A DNA stretch of 64,000 bases from Cucumis sativus (GCF_000004075.3 NC_026660.2:7068001-7132000); one strand, 5' to 3'; counted from the first letter of the stretch, positions 1 through 13,609 are shown. Numbers and translations: made by a program. Notes: generated by a model from the sequence alone, not told the origin.

Positions 1-289
1 AAGTAGTAGTTAACTTTTAACGACAAAAGAGTTAAAATTAATGTCCATTAGAAAATTAAGAATTAACGGTGAAAAAACAACAACACAAATTAACTTTTAT
101 ATATTATATGATTTAAAATGAAGAGAAAGTATGTGTTTGTTCACCCAACTTTTTTAGTGAGATGTAAAAAAACAAGGGACTTTTACAAAAATAACAAAAG
201 AAATTTATGATAATAGAATCGATGTCATAATATTTTTTAAATTTGTAAAAGTAGCAAATTTAAAGGTGATAGATCAATATTATGATTAT

Positions 290-420
290 TGTTTTTGATA
301 GCTGCCTGATATCACAAATTTTGTCATATTCGCAGTATGCAAAAAATTAGTGCTATGAACTGCTTTTTTCTAAATGTTTTTGTCATTTGTTGCAATTTTA
401 TAAAAAAACAATCAAACAGA
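290..420. repeat. dispersed AT-rich repeat, copy A
   Basis: The stretch running through tttgtcatattcgcagtatg, a short A run, then atgaactgctttttt, a T-rich run and ttgttgcaattt is matched in the same order at 27570-27670. The shared order of blocks over about 100 bases, with many substitutions, indicates an old dispersed element rather than chance. Its class is not determined; a non-autonomous MITE-like element is the simplest guess. Confidence 0.45.
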
Positions 421-1699
421 AGACAGATAAAAAGGTAAAACGGTGTGTTATTGACGTACATTCAAATTCAACCGAAAACCCTATATGTTCTTTTCTTTTG
501 ATTTTTAAAGAAAAGAAAAAGGCTATGGTCTCACACGTTCACAGTGATGAATGAAATAGGAAAGTGGACTAGGAATTTAAGTAGGAGCAAACAATGATTA
601 ATTAAGAATAATATCGTTTTAGAATTTTTTTAAATTAATGTCTAATGATAAATTTAGAATTCATAGTTTCATGTCTAATTATTATTAGTCTCTCAATTTC
701 ACAAAATAATAACCTAATTTTCTTTTTTTTTCTAAAAAATCATAACAATAAATTTCAATTGTCTTCCCACATTTTCTTTTGATAATCAATACTATTGAAT
801 TTTTATGATATCAAAATTAACATAAAATGTAAATTTTGTAGAGATATTAATGAACACCCACACAAATTTCTCAATATTTATTATTATTAAATTTTACAAG
901 TTTCTTATATTTTGTAAATAATTTAAATTTCTTTTCTCTTACTTACAATCATTTTTCTAACGAAAAGATTTTTTTTTTAAAAAAAGAACTAGAGCATTAA
1001 AACCTAACCCTAAAGATTAAATTTAATATTTTTGTTTAAAATTAAAAAAGAAAATTGAGAAAAAAATTAGAAAAGTTTGAAAAAAAAAATACTACCATTT
1101 CAATTCTAATAAATTTTGTAATTGAATGGTTTTTTTAAGATAGCGTAAATAGTTTTTTTTATTTAAATAAAATATCTTTAAAAATTAAAATAGATAACTT
1201 GTAATGAACTAAAATATTTACAAAATATAACAAACTTTCATATTTTATAAATAGCGCATTTAGTAGACTAAATATTTTAAGCAGTTTTGTAATTTCAATA
1301 ATCTTTTTTAATTAAAATTACATAAACTAAAATTAAATGAGAAATTGTATTAGATAAAAAAAATAGAAAAAAATAACTCATAATACACATTTTTTTTGCA
1401 TATTATAAATATCAGTAATAAGACGATAATTTATTTTTATAATTTTGAAAATTTAATTGGCATACACTCTATTGTTATAAAAAAAATCTATTTTTTTTCA
1501 CGTATACCCCAAAATTAAGTCATTTAAAAGGTGAAAAAAATGTTATTTTAGTTTTGATTTTGATTTTTTATTTTAAATGTTTGATATAGTTTGAATGAAT
1601 TAAGATATAAAAGAGATAAAAACGTGAAAAAATGTAATAGAAAAAAAGAAAGAAGAAAAGGAGAGGAAAGGAAAGGAAAAGGGTAAAAGGTTTTGTTAA

Positions 1700-1707
1700 A
1701 AAAGAAA

Positions 1708-1742
<35 letters not shown>

Positions 1743-1745
1743 GGA
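1700..1745. repeat. AAAG microsatellite
   Basis: About ten near-perfect aaag units follow an aaagaaaa stretch. The repeat produces spurious KKER and SFFLSF open frames on the two strands. Confidence 0.9.
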
Positions 1746-3687
1746 TGAAAAAGTGGGTCCGAAAGACCCATCTGTCGGTCATGGCCTCGTATTCCTCGCT
1801 CTGCCAAAAGTGACACGCCAGCCGAGGGTCCCCTTTTCTTTTTCTTTCTATTTCAACACCCAACAATTCCTCTTTTTTTCTTTAACTCTTCACTCATAAT
1901 ATTATTCATTCATCAATTCATTTACTTCATCAAACTATTTCTTTTTTTTCTTTTTTTTTTTTTATTTTCATGGAAAAAAGTACAAAAATATTAAATGGGG
2001 TTTTCTGTTATCGGGCAGCTCAATGACTCACTCAACCACTCCTCTGACCCACTTCTTCTACTTCTAACCTTCTCTCATTTTCAATGATTCCTCTTACATA
2101 TTTTCTATTCATTTTCTAATCGTTATCTACTAAATAATATACTTTTATATTTTGGGTTTCTTTCACTTCTTTACCTTTTGGAGAAAAGTTTACTTTTTAA
2201 CCAATAAAATAGACTTATATAAAATGTTAGGGTGTAGTAGAAACCAAAAACCCACCATTGGAATTTTCACTTTGACATTTTTTGTTCAATCACATGCACA
2301 CCCTAATGCAATATCAAAATGGTTGACAGACAAATCTATATCTTTTATTTTATATTTGGAAAAACAAACCTTTTTCTTTTCTTTTCTTCTACTTCCCCTT
2401 ATGAACTTCATTTCAGAAACAGTTTATGCCCAACAAAAGTACCACAACACAATTTTATATCAATCCAAAATGTAACCCTTTAAGCATTTTGATTTATTGT
2501 GGTAAATTTCCAAGTCTAAACAATCATGCATTTGAGAATCGACCTTAAAATTTCGAAGTAGAAGGTGCTTATGGATGACTTAGAAAGTGCTTGTACATTC
2601 CATGATTTGGCCACTATGTCATAAGGAGATATAGTATTAGAAATATGTCTAAACAGTGAACTAAAATCAAATTATTATAATTTCTTTTCTGTAATTTTGA
2701 GAGTTGGATATAATTTAATTCTTCAACTTACAATATGCATTCATACATCTAATTTAAATAAAAAGAAAAGGTTAAAACTACACTACAAACTCAACTATTT
2801 TTTCCTTACCCTTATTCGGTTATACCACTACCAATTGTAGATAACTATTAGAGAATCGATCTTTATTTGATTAAAACCATATTATTATTATGACCCAAAT
2901 AAAAAAGCACGACCAAATTACTTCTCATACATTACTTCCACTCGATTCTAACTAATAACTTGATAACTATATATACAAGAGGTCTAAAGATCAAAAGGGT
3001 TTTAAAAAAGGGAAGAATAAGCACTAGTATTCTCTCATAAAACAAAACAATCTAATGCTTCAATGACGCCCAAACAAGATTTTATAGTTTGTACCATTTC
3101 GATTGATTTATAAGGATTGAAAAACTCATATATTTTCAAACATACAACAAGGTTATATGAAGTGCGTGGAACTAAAACAACCCAATCTTAATAAAACTAA
3201 AATAAATTAAAAACATCAAAGTTTAATCAATCTATTCCACGCATTTTAAAAGGTTAATAATTTAAAGACCTACTAAACACATTTAAAAGTTACATAAACT
3301 TTCCATTCAAGGAAACCAAAAATCAAATATTTCAAAACTAAGCCACTTAATTAAGATTTGGGAGTAAGTACATAATTAGAGTGAAAATTAGGGAAAGGGT
3401 TAAAAGATTAGAAGTTGGGTTAAATTTGAATATAAATGGTTATTGTCCATTTCTCAGATACATGTACGAGGTGTTCACATCAAAGTCATCTGTTAAATCC
3501 AACGGTGTTGATGTGCAGAATTCAACATAAAGAGAGAGAGAGAAACAAATAAAAAGAAAAAGAAAAATAGGGTTTTGTGAGAACATTTCTGGAAGTGAAA
3601 AAACCAGGTTGTAGGGTCTAAATCTAACCCCAAAATTTTGTCTTTTTACACAATTTACCTTTGCAATTAAGCCCTCATTTCACTCTT

Positions 3688-3696
3688 CTTTTATAG
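3688..3696 (+). promoter_or_regulatory. putative TATA box of the MIR166 transcript
   Basis: A cttttatag element is followed about 25-35 bases later by a CT-rich initiator-like stretch (3715-3750). That is the usual spacing for a plant Pol II start. It lies about 150 bases upstream of the MIR166 stem. The transcription start is inferred, not observed. Confidence 0.45.
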
Positions 3697-3835
3697 ACCC
3701 ATCTCTTTAGCCATTTCATTCTCACTCTTCTTCTTCCTTCTCTCTCTCTAAAAGAATTTGAGTGTTAGGGTTTTTTATGCCATGAGAGATCGATCAATTA
3801 GTTTCAAGGTCTTTTTTCGTGATGAGTTTGTTTTG

Positions 3836-3938
3836 TTTTGAGGGGAATGTTGTCTGGCTCGAGGACACTTTTATTTGATCTTTTGATTTTTGTGTTTATA
3901 TTTAGTGTCGTCGGACCAGGCTTCATTCCCCCCAATTA
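3836..3938 (+). ncRNA. MIR166: MIR166 precursor hairpin
   Basis: The 3' arm at 3911-3931 is identical over 21 nt to the canonical plant miR166 (begins tcggaccagg, ends cattcccc). The 5' arm at 3844-3864 is a classical miR166* (begins ggaatgttgt, ends ggctcgagg). The two arms pair through most of their length with the expected few mismatches. The stem continues past the duplex (gacac with gtgtc on the loop side, ggggaa with ttcccc on the base side) and encloses a U-rich loop of about 35 nt. miR166 directs cleavage of class III HD-ZIP mRNAs (PHB, PHV, REV, ATHB8 and ATHB15 group) and so helps set leaf polarity, vascular and meristem patterning. The family member (a to k) cannot be assigned from the window. 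A potential 5' splice site (aaaag/gtttgt) at 3999/4000 suggests that the primary transcript may be spliced. Confidence 0.95.
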
Positions 3939-3939
3939 A

Positions 3940-6900
3940 TTCTATCTCCTCCAACAAGAACAACAAGAACAATTACAGAAAAATACAATACCACAAAAGG
4001 TTTGTATTTGTTTTTTTCTTTTTTTGTTTTAAATTTTGCATTCATATATAATTTTGTTATTTCTATTTTTGGTAAATGGATTTTATGAGCAGATAATGTT
4101 GTGTGTGTGTGTGTGCGTTGGAAGTGAACTTATTAAACATGGGGTGCTGCAGATTGGTATAATGATGAAGCTTTTTGACTTAACTTAGCCTTTTCTGTGG
4201 TTCAAAAGCTTTCTTCATCATGATTGGTTCTTTCTTCTAATCTTAGATCCTGTAATGATTTCTTTTTTCTTTTCCCTTCATCATCATCTCATTATCTTGT
4301 TTCTCTGTCTTTTTTTTTTTTTTAATTTAATTTTTCTCTTGTGTTGATCTTCTTTAATTTCTTCACTCCCCCCTTTTTTGTGCCTATTTTAGATCTATTC
4401 TTCTTCTTGTTCATCTAATAGATTTTTTAACAGTTTTCTCTCTCCTCTTGCATGTCTTGGTGTTGGTGAGTTGATTAGATCAATCAAGTAAAAAAGGTTG
4501 ATGGGACTTTAATTTCAATTCAATTACAAATAATGGATGATCAAGTTGAGGGTTTCTTTTCTTTTAAAACATATATCTATTTTGAGGGTATTAGGGAATA
4601 AAATTCTAAACACAGATCTCTACATTTTGATCCTTGTAAAGATTAGGGTTTTTTTTTAAAAAAAATCTCTTTTTCATGGATTTACATGGATGAGAAACCC
4701 TTGCCAAGTTTGATGTAAGGCTAATTACAGCGACTTGATCGTCGAATATTAGGGTTTTCGATTTTGTAGTTCAGGTAGTCAAATATCAATTAGCAGTTGT
4801 GAGAGTTTGGGTTTATGAAGCTTAGTCTAAAAAAGTATTGTGTATTCTCTCCTACTTCTCTTTTCAAAGTTTGATATATCTAAAGCCAATTACTATAACC
4901 TTGTGGAATAATTTTTCTCTCTCTGTGTCCCAAAAATTTTAAATGAATTGATTAATGGAAATGCTATACCCTTTTTCTATTGATATATGCCCTAGATTCT
5001 CACGTCTATTGCTTATATATATTAGCTTGTGATTTAACATTGTTGACTATAAACATGCGAAATGGAGAGAAAAAATAATTATTATTGGGGTTTGTACCAA
5101 ATCTTTTCCTAGTATTACTTCAAAGATTTAAAAAGAAAAAAAGATAAACTACTAATTAAAATTTGTAAATATATTGAGAAGAATTTTCTTTTTATTTTTT
5201 CAATACATTTTTTTCTCTTTAAAAAATGATTAAAGATCAAGGTATCAATGTACACATTATAATATCTCAATTAGGTATTCAGATACTTTTATATACATTG
5301 TGGACATGGAGGTTCAAAATACACTCGTTATAAAATTTCATGCTGGGTCATGCCCTAATTCTCTCTCATTGTTCAAGACAAAGTAGAATAGTTTGCATAT
5401 GAAGAGAAGAGATTGTTGGTCATATTCATTTTCTTCAATTAAATAGATTAATTATTTTAAATTTTGTATAATTCTTAATTTGATTGTTATCTGCTGTGAA
5501 AATTTCTCAAAATAATTCCTCAAGGCATTCCTAACTTCTTACCACACACAAGGTTTTTTTTTTTTCCTTTAAATTTCAGATCAATTTGAATATATGAACA
5601 TTGCACATATTTATTTAGTGGTTTGAAGTGGGGTTCTTATACAAATTTGAAATCAAGCTTACCCTACAATTAGAAGCACCCATCCAAGATCAACATGGTG
5701 GGTAAGACTTAATTTAGGAGGCTTTCATTTATATTTTTCTTCTAGTTTACTGGGGAGATAACTGAAATTAACAAAGTTTATATTTGAGAATACTTTTGAA
5801 AGAAGAAACGTTAACTGGAAGTACTTTATCTTACAGAAAGTTAAAGCATTTCAAATTATTTTCTAAAGAAAGTAGTCAAAATTACTTCTGACTATATGTA
5901 ACTAAAGCCAAATAACAACAAGTATGTCTCGATTTTTACAAATTAACATATTTTGGGGCTTTGTAAATTAATACGATATGACATCGTGACAACAACGACA
6001 AAGATTCAGTTCTCTTTTTTTCCTCAAATCTTAACTTGGTACCAAAAATTCAAGGTTCACCCGAGGAAGTTAAATGGAGTTTTAATTTTATGAAAATGTC
6101 GATGAATATATCTTGAAAATTTGTAAAAGGAAATTCAAAATGATGTATAACTCAATCAATAAATATATTACGCTATTAAACATATTAATGATAATTTGTT
6201 TGCCTATATTCTTTTATGTTACATGATTTTTTTTATTTATTAAATATCTATTATCCCTTGTGTTACGTTGAGTTGATGAAAATGTCGAAATATCGACGAA
6301 AATGTTGATACCTTGACATGTGTTATAATGGCCCAATAATGTCAAAATGTATTGGCATTGTTACATACTTTTTTTAGCAATAATTATCACTGAGTACAAT
6401 GTGTTGACCTCAGGAACAAAAGTTTAGAAACTTTCCTTTTGACCAATTCCAAAGGTCTAACTGAAAACAAGTTTGAGACGATGAAGATCAAAATATTTCA
6501 AGTAAATTAAGGACTTGAGTTTCAAACGTTTGTACTTTACCTGAAAGAAAAAGGGATTAATTTCGACACCCATCCCTACACACACTAGTCAACGAGATAT
6601 ATAGAATTGTGGAAAGAAAAATACATGTACATATAGAATAGCAGTGATGAGTTTAACTTTATTAACTCAGGCTTCTATGCCTATTACTTTATAGGTAGTA
6701 CATATCTCATAAATAGACTTCCTACACTAATGTGTTAAATAACATCTCATCTTTGAGAAAAATTCATGACACTAATTAGACCAGACCGATATCGATTCTT
6801 CAAAGTTTTTGGATGTGCTTGTTAAATATGAATTTTCCACCAAAGATGTTTCCAATCTCTCCTAGACAAATTCTTGTGAAACTATAATTACAATATAGAA

Positions 6901-7250
6901 CTAAATCCTCAACTACTAGTATTTTATTTGTCTCTTATGTTTAGTATAGTATAAGAATGGTTCAATATCCAGCCAAGTCTCAATTTGCTATATGGACATA
7001 AGTTTTTTATGTTGAATCTATATGATTGAAAAAGTACGGCACCAACATGACAACATTATTATATTATTTCTCCTTCTCTGCTTCTATCTTCACGCACTAG
7101 CTAAATGCATAACAAGGAGTAATATTAAGAATGAAATATTGAAAGCCTAAAGTTTGCAACTTCTTTGCTCGATCATGGTCACAAGTTTCTTAGTTCTCTA
7201 AATCTGGGTTTCATCAAAAGAAGTTTTCCACAGGCTATGCCCCAAGAAAT
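3940..7250. other. MIR166 3' flank and intergenic DNA
   Basis: No protein-coding exon was recognised. The first part probably belongs to the MIR166 primary transcript: a donor-like site at 4000 and pyrimidine-tract acceptor-like sites near 4774 and 5579 are present, but none can be confirmed. A short imperfect inverted repeat lies at 4152-4228. Motifs of the type gaaaatgtcgat recur near 6095 and 6275-6310 and look like fragments of a dispersed repeat. Confidence 0.5.
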
Positions 7251-7289
7251 GTCTCCACTAGCTACCTGATAAAAAAAAAAGAAAAAGAA

Positions 7290-7560
7290 AAAATACATGG
7301 ACTTTGGTCCAATGCGCGAAATTCTCAAAAGGGAGTCCTATGGAGTAATATTTCTTATAGGAGCTGGAGTATTTTGGAGCCTTCGGATTGAGCAGAACAA
7401 TCATATCTTTCTTATGGATTTTGTAGGAAGAAATTATATTTCTGGCGACCCTTTTGGTGTACTGAAGCTCTTTTGCTTAGAAACTATGATACTTCTGCCA
7501 GGAAAGCTTTTCTCTAGTCTATCGCTTACTTGTATATGAATTTTAGCCCTCATCGTATAC
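7290..7560 (+). mobile_element. decayed LINE-type fragment (candidate)
   Basis: The frame at 7297-7539 encodes FWSLRIEQNNHIF, which resembles the conserved W-x(3)-ERN-x-RIF signature near the C terminus of plant non-LTR retrotransposon proteins. The rest of the frame is not recognisable and there is no splice-site or gene context, so I read it as a relic. The signature is short, so the call is tentative. Confidence 0.4.
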
Positions 7561-7899
7561 TGGTTTCATTAAATATATATCAAGAAATACGTAGGAAACG
7601 AAACCAAAATTAGTGTAGAAGAGAAGAAGGGAGTTACGTAAAGGCATTAAGTTAGAGATTCAGGAAACTCTAGACAGGACTATAGCTTGAGAAGAGCTTT
7701 GATCTAGGGGACCAAAAACCAACTAAGAGATCCAATGTTGTCCTGAACAGTCTCAAAATCAGATTCTAGTTGGAAGGCTTGTAGAATATGTACCTCCGAG
7801 TTGGAAGAAGGCTTTTCCTCCAGTTTATCCTTTCTTTGTATATAAATTTTTTTTTCTTTGATAAAGATTGGAATGTGATGAAACTAAGACACTGAAGAT

Positions 7900-10800
7900 T
7901 CGTCAACTTAATTAAAATATCTTAGATGCGTTTATTGATCTCTATACCTCTAATAATTTGTTAAAATAAACTTTAGTCCGTAAAAAAGAGTCATGTAATT
8001 TCGTGAATAAAAAAAGTGGATCTTTCAACTAAAACACACGATATTGGTGAGTAGTATCTAGCACCATATGACCATGACGGGCTGTTAAAGGATTTCATCA
8101 AATACAGAAGTCATAATGTCAAAACCTTTTAATCCCAATCATCAAGTCTTCATCCATTTGGGTGTCTCCACATTAAAGATGCCTTCTTAGATTAAATGGT
8201 CAATTTAGAACCAACTATTTGCATGGCCCAACCTGAGAATTTATTGTGAGGAATGCCCTACCTCTGTTTGTTAGTTGAATCGTGTTGTGTGCACCCAATT
8301 AAACAAGCCCTATAAATTTTTTAATAAATTACCAAAGAAAGAGAGACTTAAATGGAAGATATATATAGATTTATCAGTGAGACAGCCAGCAGTTTTGAAA
8401 TGATAACAATTAGTAGTATATATATATAAGCATAAAGTTGAGGGAAGACTCGATCCTTCCCAAAGCCTTGTGACTAAATTGATCTTTGAGAAAGGACAAA
8501 GTGATATATGAGATATCTCATCTAAAAGGTGCTTGCAAACTTAGAATATGATTAACTCATAATGTTTTTTATTTGGTTGGAACTTTTGAAATCCTGGTTA
8601 AGAAAAATGTTAAATTCATTTTGAAGGGTTAGGAATTCATTTTAAAGTGTTTAATCTTTTAAAAAATTACTCATTTTAGATAACTTTTAAATGATATTAA
8701 TTTAAACCGTTTTCATTTAAATAAAAATAATTTATGGACTGAAAAAGTGTTTTTCACTAATTCAATTGAAATTGATCCAAACTTTCTATTTATTTGTTTG
8801 GATGTTACCATCTCTACGCCAATAGATTATAAATACAGAAACTTAAAAAGAACACAAAAAAGATCAGATGGAAGCCATGGGATTCACATTGCGAGATGAA
8901 AAGAATGACGAAGACCTTTAATTTACCGATGGTTATTTTATATATACTAATATGTTTGAACGTAGTTGCTTTGTGTAAACATGGTTAAGCCTACAACTAT
9001 CATCATAAATGAAATTTGTTTATGCGTTTGTGTCAAAATCATAATTATAATATGCTACTCCAACAAAAAATTGTTCTTTTTTTTCTTCTTACAATACGTG
9101 GGAGAAAAGAATTAGACCTCTAACTTCGAGGTTAATAGTATAAACATCTTGACGTCAATTGAACTATATTACTTTTTGGTTATTATAAATTTTTATCTAA
9201 CATTCAACAAACTATCAAACATATAAAACCATTACAAGTTCTTCCGTTAGTGACACTAAGAATGAAAAAGGTTATTCCCTTAATCGAGAGTGTACAACTA
9301 AATGGGAACATAACAAGTTTGGATTGATATACCACACTAATAACAACTCATGGAGTCCAAAAATACCAAACTATCCTCTCAATGACATGACCTAGACGGA
9401 CATAATTGGAAAAACACAAAATAATATAAAAGATAAATGAGGTCAAATAATTATTTCAAAATGTCCCCTCCTCTCCAAGATGTTTAAAAGAAAGAAAGAG
9501 TGATGTTAGTGGGAAAGGGTCCATAAGGAAAGTCCATTTGTGAGAAATACTTTGTAGTCTCCAGCTTTTCCATGGCTTTGAGAAAGAAAGAGGCAGCCAA
9601 CCCTTTACTTGAGCACACACACTACCAAATAATGGGCCCTTACTGCTCCACTTTTGCCTCATTCATAAGGGACCCTTTTGGTCTTTACAAATCCAATCCC
9701 CAATCCATTCAACTAATGAATTCTTAAATTATCCATTTTCCATACAATATCTATCTATCTATATATATATATATATATATATAACTTTGTATAAGTCGGA
9801 AGTTCTTGGCACATCAAAAGAAAATTAAATTAAAACCCACAAAAAAAAGTATTCTAAAGTCAAATAAGACAAATGCTTAATGCTGGTAACCCTAATATAT
9901 ATAGCTAAGTTCGATCAACGTATATTTCTTCCATCCAAATAGCTAAATATTCAAAATTTGTATGATACCGTATATTTTTTAACTAAAGAAATGGGAGATT
10001 AAAAATATTAGTCCTTATCCGTTAATTCACGGTTAAATTTATTCTCAAATTTTAAAATTTTAGTTTTTGAATTTTGATATATAACGTATTAGATTCTTAT
10101 ACTTCAAAATTTAAGGTTACAATTAATTAGTTTCTTAGTTTGTATAACTTTGCTTTTGGTTTCATTACATACAACGAAGAGATGAATTTTTTCACTTACA
10201 TATTACGAAGATAACGTGTGATTCTCACTAAGTGGAATGATATGTTTTCTACTTTTCTAACATAATATTGTTTTAGTATTAAATTGTTCTAAATTTATTG
10301 TTAATATTACGCACACACCAAAGAGCAATATACATATAATGAAGTTGAAGTTAATTAGGTGTGTGCATATATATGAAAATGAGTTCAAATGGTGATGAAA
10401 ACAAGTAAAGGTGGGGACAATATGAAATAAAGGTTTTAATTGACAACCACACACACATAACAAGTTGAAGGACACATCTTGATATGTGTATGGACATGTT
10501 CATGATATGCTATTGGCTGTTCCCCAAATTTGGCCTTACCATGGACATACCTACAAATTTTTTTATATATATGCTTCATAACTTTAGGGGTTGTTCCAAT
10601 TATTTATTATATATATTTAACTAGCTAGCCTTGTACATAATAATTGGTTTCCATCTGTTTTAGAGTCCTAGTGATCATATACATCTTAATTTTGTGTATT
10701 GAATTTTGAGGAAAATGTTTTGACTAAATATGAAATATTAATCTAAAATTCATAATGTATACTTTTTTTTTTTATGAATTTATTTGAATTAGTGAAACCT

Positions 10801-11250
10801 TTGAACTGTAACTTGGAAAATAATAATTTTTTTTTGATGTATTATATAATAATTCAAAATCTAGTTATAAGAAATAGTGATGAGAAATTATGAATGAAAA
10901 ATAGGTCCGATGTATTTAAATAATGAATAATTGTTTGATAGTTCTTTTTCAAAACTCATTTCAACCCTTTGTGTGAAAAAAAAGGAAGAAAAAATGTTAG
11001 TTTTTTATATTTGAAAAACAATTTTAAATGGTCTCTTACCTAACTTTTTAATTACCAAATAGAACCATTTATTAAATATGCTATTTTGATATTTTTGAGT
11101 TTTTAACTTTTGATTAATATCTATAAAATGTGATTTTTATAATTTTGCTATATTTATAAATACTTTTAGTAATTTTGCATTTAAAACTTTTTTTTTTGGA
11201 GAATTGACTTAATTACATATTATAAAAATAAAAAAGAAGAAGAAAACTTT
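7900..11250. other. intergenic DNA upstream of the SAUR gene
   Basis: No coding exon was recognised. An AT dinucleotide run is present near 9761-9783. Open frames at 9456-9662 and 10257-10475 on the minus strand show no family signature. The last few hundred bases probably hold the SAUR promoter. Confidence 0.5.
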
Positions 11251-11276
11251 CTTGGGACTTTCTCTCTCCGATCCTC

Positions 11277-11288
11277 TATATATATATT
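11277..11288 (+). promoter_or_regulatory. putative TATA box of the SAUR gene
   Basis: A tatatatatatt run lies downstream of a CT-rich stretch, about 227 bases before the SAUR start codon. It implies a 5' UTR of roughly 200 nt. It is an inference from position and composition. Confidence 0.5.
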
Positions 11289-11514
11289 CAAATCCTGCTT
11301 GGATTGCTTTACGTTTCAAAGCTTCAAAAAGAATTAAAAGTGATGGCAAAAAACTCACCAACCTCCTCCTCCTCTCCACACAAACACTTCAAAGTTCTTT
11401 CAATTTCTCATCCCATTTTTCCCTTTATTTAATTATTTTTTCTCTCTAACTTTCAATTTATAACTTGATCAGAATTCTTCTTCTTTACCAAATTATTCAA
11501 AGAAAAAAAAAAAG

Positions 11515-11817
11515 ATGGGGAGTGGAGAAAGAAGCCAAGAGAGTTTCAAGGATGTTCCAAAGGGTTGTTTGGCAATCAAAGTTGGCCATGAAAGTGAAGA
11601 GAAGCAAAGATTTGTAGTGCCTGTCTTGTATTTCAATCATCCTTTGTTCATTCAACTCCTTAAGGAAGCTGAGGATGAATATGGATTTGATCAAAAGGGA
11701 ACCATCACTATTCCTTGTCATGTGGAACAATTTAGGTATGTTCAAGCCTTGATCGATCGAGAAACCTCATTTCATCATAATCATCACCATCTCTACGTCC
11801 CTTGTTTTAGGGCTTGA
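11515..11817 (+). CDS. SAUR-like auxin-responsive protein, SAUR32 type
   Basis: Intronless gene of 100 codons. The SAUR domain spans about residues 10-85, with the hallmark blocks DVPKGCLAIKVG, RFVVPVLYFNHPLF, LLKEAEDEYGFDQKGTITIP and a C-terminal FRYVQALIDRE. The tail is His-rich (HHNHHH) and ends CFRA, as in the Arabidopsis SAUR32 subgroup. SAUR proteins inhibit PP2C.D phosphatases, which releases plasma-membrane H+-ATPase activity and promotes acid growth; SAUR32 itself is linked to apical-hook behaviour. Size and lack of introns are normal for the family. The start codon is the first ATG after an A-rich leader and gives the usual short N terminus. No SAUR sits next to it in this window, so it is not part of a visible tandem cluster. 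I did not find a convincing DST instability element in the 3' flank. Confidence 0.93.
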   Translation: MGSGERSQESFKDVPKGCLAIKVGHESEEKQRFVVPVLYFNHPLFIQLLKEAEDEYGFDQKGTITIPCHVEQFRYVQALIDRETSFHHNHHHLYVPCFRA

Positions 11818-13609
11818 ATAATCTCATCTTTCATCAAAAACAAAACAAATTTGTGACTGTCACAGTTTGACTAATCAACTTTTGATGTCAAACGTTGAAC
11901 TTTAATTACTTTTTTCTTAAATGTTGTGATCGGTTGCGTTGTTTCAATTAGTCTTTATCATCAGAATAATTTCTTCCCTTTTTTAGGGTTTTCTTTGTGT
12001 AAGGTCTGAGTAAATGTATGGGCAAAATGTAAAAAGTTGGAATGATTTTAGTTTCTTTACTTTTTTTTTTTTCTCTCTTGTAAATGCATGTCTAAACATG
12101 TCATGGAAAAATGAAGTGTTGGTGTCACTTTTTCCTTCCTTTTGTGTTTGGTTATTTAAGAAGAAATATTTGCAAATGGGAAATTGGATCTAAGGAGAGA
12201 GGGAGAGAGAAATGTGTATTAAATGTGCATTGTCAATTATGGTACAGCCAACCTAACTGCTTTTAAACTTGCTAAAATAAAATAGTTTTAAAATAGTTAA
12301 ATTCATTTGAAATGGGAATAAATTAAACAATTAATTAATAACAGCAAATACCAAAATTATTGTAAATTAAATGATAAATCCACTGTATTTTCTTCCCAAT
12401 AATTTCTATTATAAAGAGAGAGAGAAGTGACAAACAATTTAAGGACAAATTTCATTGTATATATGTATAGAACTTGGTGAACTATAGACTATGGTTTGAA
12501 TTTTGTTTTATGTTTTTAGATTTGTTATAACAGTGTTTGGGTTCAAATTCTCCACCTTCCCGTTGTATTAATTTTTTTTTTTACTTTTTTCTTTTTAAAA
12601 GTTATTCTTTGATTTTGTGATCTAAATGATGTAAATTAGAAATTACACTTAGAAATAAAATACAACATATTATAATTAATGAAAATTGTCGAACATTTAA
12701 CAAAATATTTATATAAAAAATTACATTTAACAAAATATTTACACTAAATTAAGTATAATAAATTTTGTCTTCTATCAAGTATAAATAGTTTGTCAATTTC
12801 TTTTTTGTTTTAAAAAAAAACCCCTATTTCAAAATGTATAAAAAAAAATAATTATAAAAAAGTTACCAAAAATAAGAAAATGGACAAAACATTTACCCGT
12901 AGAATTTTGTCATTTTTATAAAAGGTAAATAGTTTGTTTTTTTTTTTTTTTTTTACTTTTAAATAAACCCTTCATTATATAATATTACAAAATAATAATT
13001 ATATAACTTTTTAAACATAAATCATACTCATAAATGAATTTTTTATGTATATTACAATGATCTAAATTATTATTTTCAAAACACCTATAACAAAATTTTA
13101 CTTTGATAAATTGGCATAAACTTCCAATAGTGATGATACTCAAATACCTAAAAATTTACTATATTTATAAACATTTTTTTTTTGAGAAAATAAAAATGAT
13201 TATACTCAAATATAAAACCATCATGAAAATTTACTACATTTATAAATATTTTTTAAAAAATAATTGAATAGTTATAGAATATTCCAAAAAAATTTGGACA
13301 GTATTCTTGGGGTAATTGGTTTAATTTTTCTATAGTTCAAATAGGCATATTATTCTCTAATTTTTATGGGATTTAATTTAATTTTATAGAGGGGTAGTTC
13401 CATTGTAATTCCAAAGGAATCAATAGCCCCATTATTCTTCATGTTTTTTCTTTTTTTCTTTTTTTAAAAAAACGTAAATATCATCTCAACAACGAACAAA
13501 TTACAACTTCCAAAAAACAAAGAGATAAAAGTAGAAGAAAAGTCATATTTGGAGAATCCCAAAGGAGATATATCAAAGCATCTAAATTATCAGTAACTTT
13601 GTTGTGTAT

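Larger units (their letters stand above)
1..3600. other. AT-rich intergenic region, no gene recognised
   Basis: No exon-like coding stretch is visible on either strand. The region is dominated by A/T runs, an AAAG microsatellite near 1700-1745 and pyrimidine runs near 1930-1965. Short open frames here (for example over 1568-1899 and 2152-2475) are low-complexity translations of these runs and match no family I know. A dispersed repeat resembling one near 27.6 kb lies at 290-420. Confidence 0.6.

Noticed and set aside
9456..9662. Minus-strand 68-codon frame and its flanks as a possible gene or miRNA precursor
   Set aside because: Composition is less AT-rich than the surroundings, but no domain, splice context or known miRNA sequence was recognised.
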